64,000 bases of DNA from Lycocorax pyrrhopterus obiensis (lineage: Eukaryota; Chordata; Aves; Passeriformes; Paradisaeidae), in contig JACSVZ010000001.1 of NCBI GenBank assembly GCA_014706295.1, forward strand, positions 43,738,383-43,802,382. Reading direction: 5' to 3'. The notes below the pieces were generated by a model that did no database searches, was not told the DNA's origin, and worked only from the letters and a program-made list of their open reading frames with translations. Position numbers and translations under genes: made by a program. Of the stretch, positions 47,601 through 60,380 are shown piece by piece (the stretch's first letter is position 1; each line of letters starts with the position of its first letter).

Positions 47601-49882
47601 ATATTACCAGTCAGGCAGTGACTCAGAAAACATCACTTTTATCTCAAAATATTAGGCTTAGTTTGTTGATTAAAGAGCTGATTCTGGGTCTTTTGCTGCC
47701 CAGGCATTCATTATATCTCTTAAGTGTCACCGTATGTTTCTTCCTTTTAAAAAACACCCTAAGAATGAACCAGTTCTTAAACACAAGAGAAGTATTAGCC
47801 TCTACAAGCCACACACCAAAAACAATGATAGACAATATGTAAGTCTGAATCCTTATGGTACAAAAAGAAAATTTCACATAAGAAAAAGTCAATTAATTAT
47901 ACCTAGTAATCAAACATCTTGATCAAGATACACACGCAAATCTTTATTCATTGTCTAGAAATTTTAGTCATGTTCTGACCTGTAGTCAACTCTTTATATG
48001 GTAGTCATTAATAGCCTTAAATTTTGGATTCTTTTTTTGGTCCTTTGTTTATTTCATCCACCTCTCTGTCTCCCATAACTCAGCAATTTGTTACTTCTGT
48101 TAATTACCATCAACTTGACCTTGTTTTCTTGACACAGTTCTGAAAGGCAAAGCCAGAAAGAAAGCTGCTTTAAAGATATATCCTAGTTTTCTTTTTTTTT
48201 TTTTTTAAATTAAAAGGCCATTCTGACTAGGGCTCGTTTTGTGCTTCAGAAATTTCAGGAAAAACAGGAAAAGATAGCAAGCAAAATAAACATTTTACAG
48301 AAATGTCATCCTATTGCAAAAAATAGTGGAGAGGCGATGGAGTCCAAGCCCAGATCAAGAGTAAATGATTAAGGCTACTGAGGATAAATTAATGAAGATC
48401 TACAGTTAGACTGGTATCAATCACCTAAATGCTGCTTAACATTCTGATTCCTTGGTACAAGGGTTACAAGGGTATCAAATACCTGGGTGTGCAGAAAGTA
48501 CACGTATCAGTTCAACAACTGGATCTTCACTAATCATCCTTCAATCAGATTGTGCTCTTATCAAGTTACATGTATTATTACTTTATGTATTTCATTCTTC
48601 TAAAGAACATATTAAAAAATTACAATTAGAACCAAAGAAAACTGGATATCAATTAAGAAATAACTTTTCTAATGACAGATTAAATAATTCACTGAAAACA
48701 AAACTAAAAATTTACCAATAATTCATTTTTTTTTTCCTTCAGGCTTTTAAAAATCAAACTGTCAGTGAAGATGCTCTGACATTTTTAACCAGTTTCGGTC
48801 TCAAAAGCTACATATAGAACCCTTAGAAACACGTATGTATCAACTGCAGCTACAAACAGCTTATCTGAAATTTAACTAAAGCTTAAAAAAAATAAGCCAA
48901 AGAATTGAAAACCACAAGCGTAAAGCTTAATAACTTGACAAGTAACACAGTTCTTTGAGATACCCTGTCAGACATTTGCTTTTGAGCTAGTGATACCAGA
49001 TTTTCTTCTTAGCATGTGGAGAAAAAGCATACCTCTAGAATGGGTTTACTTTGTTTTCATCCAAAAATAAATGTCCAGGATGACACTTCTGCATAGAAGC
49101 CTTTCTCTTCTCAGAAGATTAAATAGAAAGCCTACAGTGATTTGCACAGTTTAAAATATTTCTCTAAGCTCCCTAGGTTTTAGGTGCATAAAGTCAGATG
49201 AGAAGAATCATCTCATGTGCCTCTGATTTTCGAAGTCCTTGAGTTGCAGTAGAAAACCTGGGGGAGTTTGATCAACTGATTGCTATATAAATATAAAGCT
49301 AGCGAAAGACTGCATAGAAAAATGTTAAAATGAACATGACTTTGAAATGTAATCCTTTGTTTCACTGCTTTGCTCCCTAACAAATCAAAGCATTCATATT
49401 GTATTGTCCTTTATTCCATAGACTGATGACTTACAAGTAAGAAAAGAGCTTAAAGAACAGAAGCTTGAATCAAGACAATTTAAAGAGCAAAAGCCATACT
49501 GTTATCCCTGTACAAGACTAAAAGACATGAAAACTATTTTCTAGAAAGTAAACAAATGCATCCATAAGAAGTTAATAAATGTCAGGGACTAGTAGTAAAT
49601 TATTGCAGAAATTGAGGACAACACAGGTACGTATTGCAGATTCGTCTTTTTAAAGAATGGAAAGTTGGTAGCAGTGGGGTAAAAAAATGAAAGTCTAGTG
49701 AAGTAATACTATGGAATAAAGCAGATTTATCAAGGGACAGGAATCACCAACTGCCTGCTTTCTCATCTTCTAAGGAGTAATAAAGAATTCTCTAAACACC
49801 CTTTAGTTTAACACCCTATATATCTGGTATTATTCCATCCAGCTGGAAAATAATATTTTAGAATGCATTATAAAATGTAACC
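44683..49882. other. Unique AT-rich non-coding DNA, 5.2 kb
   Basis: No gene is called. The longest open frame is 47450-47842 (+, 130 codons), which matches nothing I recognise. The segment 46380-46830 is somewhat richer in GC but shows no repeat signature. A T run is at about 48190-48206. Confidence 0.45.
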
Positions 49883-49911
49883 TAGAAAGAAAGGTCACAC
49901 CTTTCTTTCTA
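49883..49911. repeat. Perfect 13-bp hairpin, 3-nt loop
   Basis: TAGAAAGAAAGGT (49883-49895) pairs without mismatch with ACCTTTCTTTCTA (49899-49911) around CAC. Pairing stops sharply outside the arms. Confidence 0.93.
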
Positions 49912-50529
49912 ACATATGGTTCTTATATTATGCGAAAGAGGGAGCTATTCTATATTTCTTTTAAAATATGGATGCCAATTAAATGTTTGCATAAAAGTTA
50001 ATTTTTTTAAGAAAGAGTAAATTTTAATGGCCTGGTGTTTAGCTGCCTGACTAGGATATATTACAGATTCAAAATCCTAAGCATATACTCCTTGTCCATT
50101 TTTTATTTACTTATTTTTAAGATTTTCAAAGATATAGTGATATGAATGTGTTATTATGCTTAACATTTAAATATGTTTTAATTATATTTTTTACCAAATA
50201 TATTTTTTTCCTGTATTTTGCTGGAGAGCTAGAACTTATATACGGACATGAATTTGGATTATTCATGTTATGTAGTTTCAGTCTCACATATGTGGTTTCT
50301 TAATTTCTTTATTTCAATCAAGATCTTCCATTTTGAGATGAACCCTGGAGAGAAAAACAATAATAATGGCAGTTCCTGCTAATAAAAATCCCTGGTCAAT
50401 TTTTATATCCAGCACCAATACTTAGTTGAAGAAATGTGATGTGCCACTGCTTGGTGTAGAATATGGATTTAGGTGTTGGATTCTGACTCAGAAATTGTTC
50501 AGAAAATTTTCTTTGGATGTTCACATTTT

Positions 50530-50573
50530 ACTTTCTTCTTCCTCTCCCCCTTCTACACCCCCTCTCCTCCCCC
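50530..50573. repeat. C-rich polypyrimidine tract
   Basis: About 44 bases with only two A residues. The minus strand carries three runs of five G, a strong purine/pyrimidine asymmetry. Confidence 0.88.
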
Positions 50574-51315
50574 TGATGGTAGGTTTTGGGAGAATTTTAA
50601 AGTACTTTGATTTTCACTATGTTGAAATTGCTGTAAGTTGAATCAATTTAAAGAATGAATTCAACATAATGCAGATACTAAATCTTTTCCCTACTACTGA
50701 TGAAATGCTTAATATCCCTACTGTGAGGTGAAAAATCCTGCAATGTAACGAAACAGAAAAAGCAGGGGCAATGAATGATGCATAGTAGAGACACCAAGCA
50801 TGCAACTGATTTCATAGATACTTAATCCCCTGACTCCAGCTCCCTAAAAAGCAAATGCCTATAATACACATATTTTCTGCATTTCACTGGCAATAAACCC
50901 AAAATGCTCCATATTCATTACAAGAAAAAATTCTTTTCAACTATTATGCAGAGAGGTTTTACACAGTATGAAAGTGTATTATTCTCTCAAACTGAGCACG
51001 GCAAGAACAATTCTACTAAGCAGTTTAAAACAGATAATGAATAATAATGTTGAAGTCTGTGGGAATGCAGATCTGAAGAGGTCTATGAGGGGATATTTGG
51101 ATATGCTGTTCCTGCTTGGAGAAGAAAATACTGTGTGTGGATTGTTAACTCACATTTTAAAAGCTATTGTTTTAGCATAAGGGACCACAGAATATTTCTT
51201 GAGTAATTTTAAGGCAAAGCAGGAATAGTAAAGTGACAGCAATAACTTGATAAAGGGATCTTGAGTTTACTTAAATAAATCAGAATCTGTAATGCACTTT
51301 ATCATACTATTATGT

Positions 51316-51336
51316 AATAATAATAGTATTATTATT
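51316..51336. repeat. AAT palindrome
   Basis: AATAATAATA and TATTATTATT flank a single G: a perfect 10-bp palindrome made of a trinucleotide repeat. Confidence 0.9.
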
Positions 51337-52258
51337 AATATAATCAGAGATCACAACATGTCATTGGATTCTGGAAAAGAGAAAATATTATATCCGAAAG
51401 AAACACTCGCAATAGAATAAAGGCTGAGAAAAACAACAGAGACTGTGATTTCCTCTGAGTCAAAATAAGACTTTCTTATTGCAGTCACCTTAAAGGCCAG
51501 AGATATTTAGTGCTCCTTATATCATGGTCGTGAAAGTAATATTGGCATTCAGTGCCTCTTGGAGAAGAAATATATCCATATACATATTTAAACATAGATG
51601 ATCTATTTGCAGCATGTGATTGATTGTGAAATTAAAAAGGATTTTTGTACATATTAATGGACAAGTATAAGGAGCAAGACCTCCAAAAGTAGATAGATAA
51701 AGCACCTAGTTGTCATTGTAGATGAAAAATCAAAAATGCTGATATGCAAAACTCATTCAACTGTTGATTCATATTCAAGCTGATGGTGAGTTTCCTAAGC
51801 CTCTATCTAGTGGACAGTGTAAGTCTTGTCTATGGGAACCAATAGAGAAGTCGATTTTAAACCAAACATATCTGTAACACATTATATATACAAATATACA
51901 CAACATTTTATACAAAATTGAAGGAGGTGCTAATTTTACACCCTTTAGGCTGGATATAAGCATTCATCCGGCATATGGATAATGTAGACTTTTTGTCTAC
52001 TGGGTAAGTAAAAGTTGTGATAACATCCTAAGTTTTAATTTAGTCTTTCCTGGTTATCTTTAAGACTATCCCTTTTTCAATATTTATCTGTCTTTAAATG
52101 TTTTATTTTTCTAATTGGCAAAGCACCAATCCATGCCCTTTTGTGTATGTTGTTTCCTATCATTATATGAAGCAACCTCGGTTGCCTATTTTTCTTACCA
52201 ACTGTTCCCAGGAATCTTAATCCACATATGTTCAAACCACCACCATCCCTTACCCTCC

Positions 52259-52277
52259 CAAACAAACAAACAAACAA
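52259..52277. repeat. (AAAC)n microsatellite
   Basis: Four to five AAAC units. Confidence 0.85.
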
Positions 52278-52439
52278 TCAAAAAGGTACAAATACTCTTC
52301 CCATAGACAATTAAAAAAATAGTATATATTTGCTTTAAGGAAAGATTCAGAACTGTGACGTATCTTTCACACACAATCTCATTTTTCAGTCTTTACCTCC
52401 CTGACACGATTTTGCATTTTGATTGACTCTCAGGTTTTA

Positions 52440-52700
52440 AACTAATTTACATTGGCAGCAATTATTTTGATATCATTGTAGAACGCTACCGTTGCCATCT
52501 GAGTATTTAATTACACAGACTTGGGCACTACCTTATAAAATGAGTCATGGAGTCATGTCACTAATGTTCAACTTGAGTTTAAACTTCTCAGTGCGGCTGT
52601 TTATAATTATCTCCATCTCATAGTTCTCATTACTTGCAAGCAAAGCTGTGACACACATCCACCAAAGACATAGACGTTTTGGCTCTTTTAAACTCTTAAA
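52440..52700. promoter_or_regulatory. Possible conserved regulatory element
   Basis: A repeat-free patch with several retained CpGs ('gaacgctaccgttgcc' near 52483, 'gtgcggc' near 52592, 'gacgtt' near 52674) and homeodomain-type cores (AATTA/TAATT, GATATCATTG). In a CpG-poor AT-rich background this composition is unusual. Regulatory function is inferred from composition only. Confidence 0.25.
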
Positions 52701-55700
52701 TTGTTCAAGGGCTCAAATACATTTCAAAAGAGGTAAGGCAATGTGAAGTTCTACCCTATTGTCTGTTTAGAAGTCTGTACTTTTTCCAGAACAGTAGGAA
52801 TTTTATCTGTGAAATGTTCTTCTAAGACACTAGAAATGTCTCACCTAAAAGTAAAGCTAATATATATTAACTTTAAAGATGAAATAACATTGTGGACAAA
52901 ATAATAACTTTCTCTTTGACAGAGAAATAATCTTCTATATTGCCAATTACACACATAGACTTTCAAAAATATCTATAAATGAACTTTTTACTTCTATGTC
53001 TCAATCTACACCTCATGATAGCTGACCGTGATAACACACCCTAAGTAATTTGTTAATGACACTACTTATTTATGACATGATTAATGTTTTTCTTTTTTAA
53101 ACAACATCAACCTTGTTGCAAATGCTTCCCAAGACAGCCCTCAGTTTGAAACCTGCAGTGTTTTGTGATTCCGTATCCTGCTGTTACCCAATGATCCTTC
53201 TCTGAAAGGATCTGGTCACTGTATTTGGAAAATATGGTGCTCTTTTCTCAACCATAGATGATAATGTCAATGTCAAGGCCTTAAATATTCCTTTAAGAGG
53301 TGTCATATTTCCAGAGAATATTTTTGATTTGGGGGCAGCTGCTGCCTTGCACTGCTTTATTCTCAGTTACCAAAGGAAATCAGAGTGCTGAGGATTATTT
53401 TAGCAGTGTTTTTTTCCAGCATATTATAGCCTAGTACATCATATTAGGCAGACAAAATTTACAAGTAGACTTCAGTAAAAGCAGTGTCCTAATCCTCTGT
53501 GACGTACTACCAAATTTCCCTAAAGGAGAAGAGAATCCTTCCCATTGCAGAGGGAATCACAGCAACATTACTCAGGGCTTCCTTCCTGCTGTGTGAATCT
53601 TGAAATTTATTGGGTTTTTTTTCCCTCTGAGGTTGAAAAAAATTAACACGAACCAGTGCTCTGGCACTAGCAGCTGTGCCTTTGCTTAAAGGGTGGGGTC
53701 CATGTACAATCTGATGAACAATACCCGTGTTGGAAAACCTAGAAAAGTCAGAGCATTCAACTCAAGCACGTGCCTGTGGTTGTAGGTATTCTTAACTGTG
53801 GGGAAGCACAGGTTAGGTTTGTGCTGGACAGCAGGCTGCCAGCACACAGATAAATTACAGGGTTCAGGAAAGGCTGGAAATTGTCTCCTGTATGCAGTCT
53901 GGGTGAGGTCATCTTGGGTTAGGAGAAAGAGCCTTAGGCATAAAATCTGAACCCTGACACTTCTCACAGAATAAAACTTGTTCTGTTTTATTTACAGGGA
54001 TTCTATTCCCTACAGCTGAGAAGAAAGAAATATTCCCTTTCCAGACTCAGTCACAAACCCCCATATTTTATTTAGCGAATGGACTATACAATCAATACAG
54101 AGATGTTTAAACCATATCATTATAGTAGCAGACATATAACCATTTGTCTGATTGCAAATAGCTTCCATGTTTATTATGCATGTCCAGTAAGGAAGAGACC
54201 TTACAATTCTTTCTTAAATGGATCCGTCCTTTGGTTACATTCCAGATACAGCTTTTAAATTTTTTAAAAGAAAATTATTTCCCAAGTGGTCTATTGGTAT
54301 GTGGTGCACAAACTTTAAGATTTGCAATCTCAGTGGTATTAAATCCCACTGAGATAAACACAGCAGCCTGCTTTAGTCAAGAAAAAAATCTAGACTGGTT
54401 TTTTCTTTTTTTTCAGCAAAAGTTATAACTCTACCTGACTGTCAATTCCTGCTAGAAAAGAGTTCTTATAAGAATTGCATCCTGTGTGTGAGAGGTCAGA
54501 ATCAGAGGTTAAGTGTTCTACAGCCAGGCTCTAGGCTTGTTGTTATAGAAGCCCAGAGGAGTAAAACCATTTTCAAGTGAAGCAATAATGGGTAAAGATA
54601 AGACAAAAAAGCTCTGGAGGAAAAAAAAAAACCAATCCAATCTTCTGTGTTCTCAGAAGAACAGAAAGTAAAAATAAAAAAAATAATTCAGAGAAAGAAA
54701 ATCATTACTCAAGAAGATTTAAATGTAAGAGCCTGTATTGAACAATGTGAATAATTTATATTAAAAAATCCAGCAAAAATACTGTCTCTGCAATCTGTTA
54801 TTGAAATATATTATAATTATCCACAAATTAAACTATAAAAAAGAGTACTTAAAATTTCAAAAAATATTAAGGCATAGAGAAGCACAGTGAAATTATCTAT
54901 GCAACTTAACTTTGTCCCAAGATAATTTAATTCATTAATCATATTATTCTATTTTTTAGTTGCGTTCTTGAGTGAACCTGTGGAGTTACTTGTGAGAACA
55001 CTACTTAATACTCACTCCCACTTTGCATGGGCAACAGTGAGTAAAACACAGACTAAAATGATAAAATTTGGACTCTTGTGTAGAGAGATTACTATCAACT
55101 GTTAGTTTTCATATATTTGTAATTGTAGATGAAAAAATATAATTATTTCTCTTTCACGTGAGCACTTGGTATCTTTTTTATAAAAATAAAATCGATTCCA
55201 AAGCTTACTGTTTCACATTCACACATTTCTCACTGCTACAGTCAATTATATAAAGAGACAAGGCCGGTGTATATTGCTGCTGTGGGACCTTGAGGTAGTT
55301 TTGGACTGTGACAGGACCTGTCGAAGGATACCTTTGCATAAAAGCTGGGAACCTGCACACTTTAAAAATAACTTCTTGGTTCATAGTGAAACAGAGAAAA
55401 ACCAAAAGAATAACAAGTTTTCTACATATCAGCAAGTTTGCTCACTACTGCCGTTAGTCTCTCTGCCACCCTAAGGATGACAGTAGCACTTGTCAGAACT
55501 CAATTACTGAGAGTGTTAACAGCATTCAAACAGTAACCAGTCAAAAACAAGAGCCTGCCCACTGCCTATCCCAGCATTTACAGCTTCATGTGTCTTGAGA
55601 CAAGGTCACTTTACTCTGCATTATGGCATTACGAGATCCCTATTTCCTTACCCTCACTAATGCAAAAGGCAGTATAATGGCTACTCTGAGTACCATGTCT

Positions 55701-56119
55701 ATGCAGGTATGTAGGAGCAAAAGCAGGCTATAAACAATGGAGTTTATTTATTTTCTGAATATAAGAACAATTTCTATTCAGTATTACTGAGTGTAGGACA
55801 TACTTGACAGCTATTAACCTGTTCAGTAATTAACAACAGTCTTGCAAATGGAAGATAATGTAAAAGCTTTTGCTGAAATATAAAAAAATTCTGACGATTC
55901 ATAATTAACAAACAATTTCAGTTTCTAATAAAAAGTCCTCCTTATTATTACAGGTTATGCCTAATTGCCACAAATTAATAAAACCTAATTGCCCTTTCCA
56001 GGTCATGTACCTGTATTTTTGATGCAAGTGTTTCTTCTGTGTGTTCATTTTCTTTTCCCCCCCTTTTTTCAATAAAGTTCTGAAATATTTCTGCTCTATA
56101 TACTTTGCTTATATAAACT

Positions 56120-56194
56120 GTATATATATTTTAGACACAAAACCCATATATCTATATATATATCTATATAAACATGTAGATATATATATATAAA
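56120..56194. repeat. TA/TATC low-complexity tract
   Basis: Interrupted TATA and TATC units. Confidence 0.85.
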
Positions 56195-56443
56195 CATAAA
56201 CACATAATGTTACTTCCGTTAGTGACAACTTAGCACTCAGGTACTATTGCTCTGTATCGCTCATAAAGACTAAACAAAGAAAAAAATCTAACATTAAGAA
56301 ATAATCTGTTCATATGTGAAATGAAGCATTGTGTACATGATATTTTATTCTGAGACCTAATGTTGAACTAGTAAACTTTTGGCCAGTTAGGGTTAACTCT
56401 TTCAGCCCAGAACAAAGACCTAAGTACCTGGCAAAGTTCTTTT

Positions 56444-56489
56444 AAAGGCAGCAAAACTAGTAAATTAAAAGGCAGCAAAACTAGTAAAT
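56444..56489. repeat. Tandem duplication, 24-bp period
   Basis: A 22-base block containing 'ggcagcaaaactagtaaat' is present at 56444-56465 and, identically, at 56468-56489. Confidence 0.95.
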
Positions 56490-57128
56490 GACTAAGATGA
56501 ACTGCATAAAGTGACCTCCCTATGTACTCAATTTTCTCAAAAATTTTGATTCATCGCGTGTGGTTTTCCTTAGAATTATGGCTCAAACCATAGTGAAGAT
56601 ATTTATCTTTCTACAGGAGCAATCAAATCTGCTTAGAATTTCTTCTCTCTATATGATTTTTATCTTCAAAGAACAAGAAATTTTAAAAATCTACCACAAG
56701 TATTCCAAATAGATAATTTTCTTTCTGAAAAGTTAGTTCATCTTTAAAACTGAAACTTCTCAAAACTGAGAAGTTAACACTCATGGAAACAATACAGATT
56801 GCCATAAAAATATAAATTAGACCATGATTCAGCCTTTAATACCCTCAATGGGACATACTGCATTTACTTCCTTGGAGAACACCATTTAATCATGTGAGTG
56901 ATATGTCACTTTCATATTTTCATTCCTAAAAAATTAATTCCATTAAATATTTAAATGTCTCCTAATTCCAGCCAGTGCTCACACCAGTGACACCCAGTGA
57001 CAGTGTCGAGAATTTAGAAAATACAGAACACTACCTGGAATCTTAAGTACCTGATGACACTGAAATAGGATTCTGCCTGTGTTCTGTTTCTTTAATGGAA
57101 AATACTGGAAAAGCTTTGTTTTCCTAGT

Positions 57129-60059
57129 TTGTCGCTTTCAACTCTCTTCCCCTCCTACTTACATAACTTCAGAACATACAAGGTCTCCAAAAAGAGCACC
57201 CTCTTCAAAACTGAAAGAAAACCCCTAACCCCATCACTGATTTTATCTGTCCTCTCCTTACTTAAGTCAGTCTTCTGTGCCCCAGCCCAAACCTTGAATA
57301 TTTTGGCTACCTATTGTAGCATACCGATTTATGCCAGTCTGCAATATGGCCCACATGAACCTCCCTCCATAACCATGGAATACAACAGTGCAGCTATCAT
57401 GCAGAGCAATTATCTTGCTTTCTATTTAGGGCCACTGAGAGAAGTTTCCTTATTTTACTATCCACATGCTTTTAAAGGACATTGGGACTTTCTTCTAAAT
57501 AAAAAGATCATACTGCTGCTGGCATTTTGCAGCGTGAACCTTTAGATATGACATCTAGTGTCTTGAGCAAGAACAGAAAACTTAAAAAAACCCCACATTG
57601 TGGTTTATAACATTTTAAAGACATTATAGAAGTCAGAGGAATGTTCTGCTGTAAAATAAGTGGCTCCACATTAAAGATCAGAATTATAAGGAGTGCCTCT
57701 CTTTGGTTTGGATATATTAACAGAAATCCTGTAGTTATCTCTGGAACAGTTTCAGATAAATAGAGTACAAGTTATTTCAGGAGAGAGCGAGAGAGGATAA
57801 AAGTGAATATATATCTTTGAAATTGTTCATATATTACACAGAGATGTACATATCAAATCAGCTACAGACACAGAAAATGTGTGAAAATATTTTGATTTTC
57901 TTTTCAACTTGATCCGTCAAGACTCTGAGTAGTCTTCAGGATTCTGAAATACTTTCAAAAAAGATAACAAAATATAAATGTACTTAGATAAAGACAGTCT
58001 GTCAAATTGTTTGTTTCAGAAGGAAATTCTAAAAAAAAACCCCTTAATGACAAAGAAACGCTTTTAGATGGAAATGTTAATGTTTTATTTTTAAAATGGC
58101 TTTTTTTTCTTCTTATGAGATAATATAAACTAGCCCACTTTATTAAGTGGAGTGAGAAAGACAAGCAAGAGAAAAGGAATCCCTTTCATTTTTCAAATGG
58201 AAGTACAGAGGTCTCTCCATTTAATATAAATGGAGCTTGATGAATCAGTATACTTAGTGGCTTGAATTTATACACTAAAATTGAGTGAGATGGATCATAT
58301 CTTTTGTGAATCTTATGAGGAAAGCTTCTTTCTGCAGTTTCCATCAAGACATAAAAAAAAATCATTTGGTAAAACTGATGTGAAAAAAATATGTGTAAAC
58401 AAGACTCTTTTCTCTGTTTTCTGTGGTGTCTTCATTTTTCTTTTTTGTTTGGTTGGTCTTTTTTCGTTGTTGTTGTTTTAACTACTGTTTTAAATAGATA
58501 TAATTTTGGTCTTAAAAAGCTTTTACATAAACCAGAGAACTCTCAAATCTAAATGCATTTCACTCTAGAGCCAGGGCTATCATCCCCTTATCTGGTCATA
58601 AGAAGTGAAAAAATTTAGGATGTAACTTGCAAGGATTTTTTTTTTTTTAAGATAGTTAATCATACCTAAAACTTAAAGGTAAGCAAAAAGTCACAACAGT
58701 AAATTACTCTGAAATGTTTTGGAACTAGAAAAATGGGCAATAAATCTTATAGTCTGACCTTTTTCAATGATTAGTGCTATAAGAAGCAGCACTTAAATAT
58801 ATACGGAGTTATACCTCGATGAATAAGATTTCTAAGATTTCTGAAACTATGTGAATACTAATAATTAATTACATAGAATTAGTTCTATGAATTCTCAAAA
58901 TGAGAAAAATGTGGTTCAGACTGGTTTTATACACAAATCAAATATGGGTTTCACTTGAGATCTTCTCATTTTAGGGTGAATCCACTGTTATTTGTAAGTA
59001 TTGCTGTAATGCAGCCTTCTGAGAAGAGACTTGTAAAATGGTGCCTAAAAACCCCCACATAACAGATTCTGCAAAATGCACTGCTCTGCCCACGTCAGAA
59101 AGGCATTTTATCTTCATTTTCTATCAATTCACACACTTAATTATTAGTTCAAATAATTTAAAAGGTATCAAAATATAATCTAATTTTTGTTTTATTCCCT
59201 ACTTAGTACTACTATTGTGTGATAGTGCTAAGCAATCTCAGTTCTCATCACCCCTGACAGGAGACAAGATATTTTAGTGTTAGAGAAGGTAGTCACAGTT
59301 GTAGGACCTGGAGAAATGGGGTACACCTTTTAATCTAATATGGTGCCATAAGGAGCACTACACTGGAGTTTTATAATATAGCTGTAGTGGTTAGAGAAGA
59401 AAGGCAGTAATGAAATATTAATGTAGATCTATTTTAAAATAGGTCTAGAAGACCCATGTGACATCTGCTGAAAATCCAGGTCACTGGGTTGGAACATCAC
59501 CTGTGTGAGGCTGGGTATCCATTTCTGTGCATGATTTAGATATTTAGGTCCCTTTTCCCCATCAGTCAATTACTTGAGTAAATTCTCATCAGTTTGGCTT
59601 CAAGTGCAAACAGAAAATGACAATATCACTTGTGAAAAACAAAAAATCATTACAGTTTCAAAAGATATTTAGACTTTAGACTTTTGCTTTCAGCTGTGTT
59701 GGGAAATCATTTTTCTCAAAAAGGATAAGCTAGAAAAATTGAGGCAGAAAATGAAAAGTATTATTAATGCTTTATATAACATATTCTGAATGTCTTGAGT
59801 TTGATAAGTAGAGCAAAGTCTGCACTTATCCATAATATAATGGAATCATACTGGTATTCTAGAATAATTGGTGTGTTGGGAGCTGCTGTAAAACTACATT
59901 TATTCAGGGATAAGAGGAACTATCCTTCTTAGAGATAAGGAATATTAATTGGCCTGGCAAGGTTTGAAGAGCAAAAAGGATAACAGCACAGAACACAGAG
60001 GCAATAAATAATCCTTCTATGCAGCTTTCATACAAAAACAAATCAACAAACAGTTAGAG
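57129..60059. other. Non-coding DNA with one long unassigned open frame
   Basis: The open frame 57129-57545 (+) is the longest in the window (138 codons). It resembles no family, has no visible splice or Kozak support, and is rich in Leu, Ser and Tyr as expected for chance translation of T/C-rich DNA. I do not annotate it as a gene. The rest shows only T runs and unique AT-rich sequence. Confidence 0.45.
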
Positions 60060-60380
60060 ATGCTGTTGAGCGTTATAAATACTGGGAAATGTGGACTTAC
60101 AGCTGCCGCTTAATCCTTGATGAGTCAGTATCTTCAAATTTACTCCAATATCATTACATATTTTTACGGTGAAGCGACTAAATACGACTTCTCTTTCCAT
60201 TTTATCATGTGCTTGAACTCGGCAAGCTACCGCGCTGCGCATACAAATACATGAATTTCTGTGTGTAATCACTGTTGTGATGCTCAAACCGAGCCGGAAT
60301 AATACAATCTTGTCTTTTCAGCTTGCATTACTGCTTATACCTTGTACAGAAACGGGCAAAATAACCCCTAACGAGTACAT
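60060..60380. promoter_or_regulatory. CpG-dense candidate conserved non-coding element
   Basis: About thirteen CpG dinucleotides fall within some 310 bp, while neighbouring kilobases have few. Motifs seen are an AP-1 site TGAGTCA (60121-60127), a GCGC/TGCGCAT cluster (about 60232-60242, NRF1-like half-site) and a short inverted repeat ATCAC-TGTT-GTGAT (60268-60281). There is no repeat signature. A minus-strand open frame (60054-60287, 77 codons) spans it, and a GTAAGT donor-like string lies on the minus strand near 60100, so a short exon is an alternative. Retained CpGs with moderate GC argue for constraint or recent hypomethylation; neither can be tested here. Confidence 0.35.

Larger units (their letters stand above)
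49912..52439. other. Unique AT-rich non-coding DNA, 2.5 kb
   Basis: Contains a C-rich pyrimidine tract (50530-50573), a small AAT palindrome (51316-51336) and a (AAAC)n run (52259-52277). No gene is recognised. Confidence 0.45.
52701..57128. other. Unique AT-rich non-coding DNA, 4.4 kb
   Basis: No gene is recognised. It holds a TA-rich low-complexity tract (56120-56194) and a 24-bp-period tandem duplication (56444-56489). Confidence 0.45.

Noticed and set aside
47450..47842. 130-codon plus-strand open frame
   Set aside because: No family resemblance, low-complexity Leu/Ser content, and no promoter, splice or conservation evidence.
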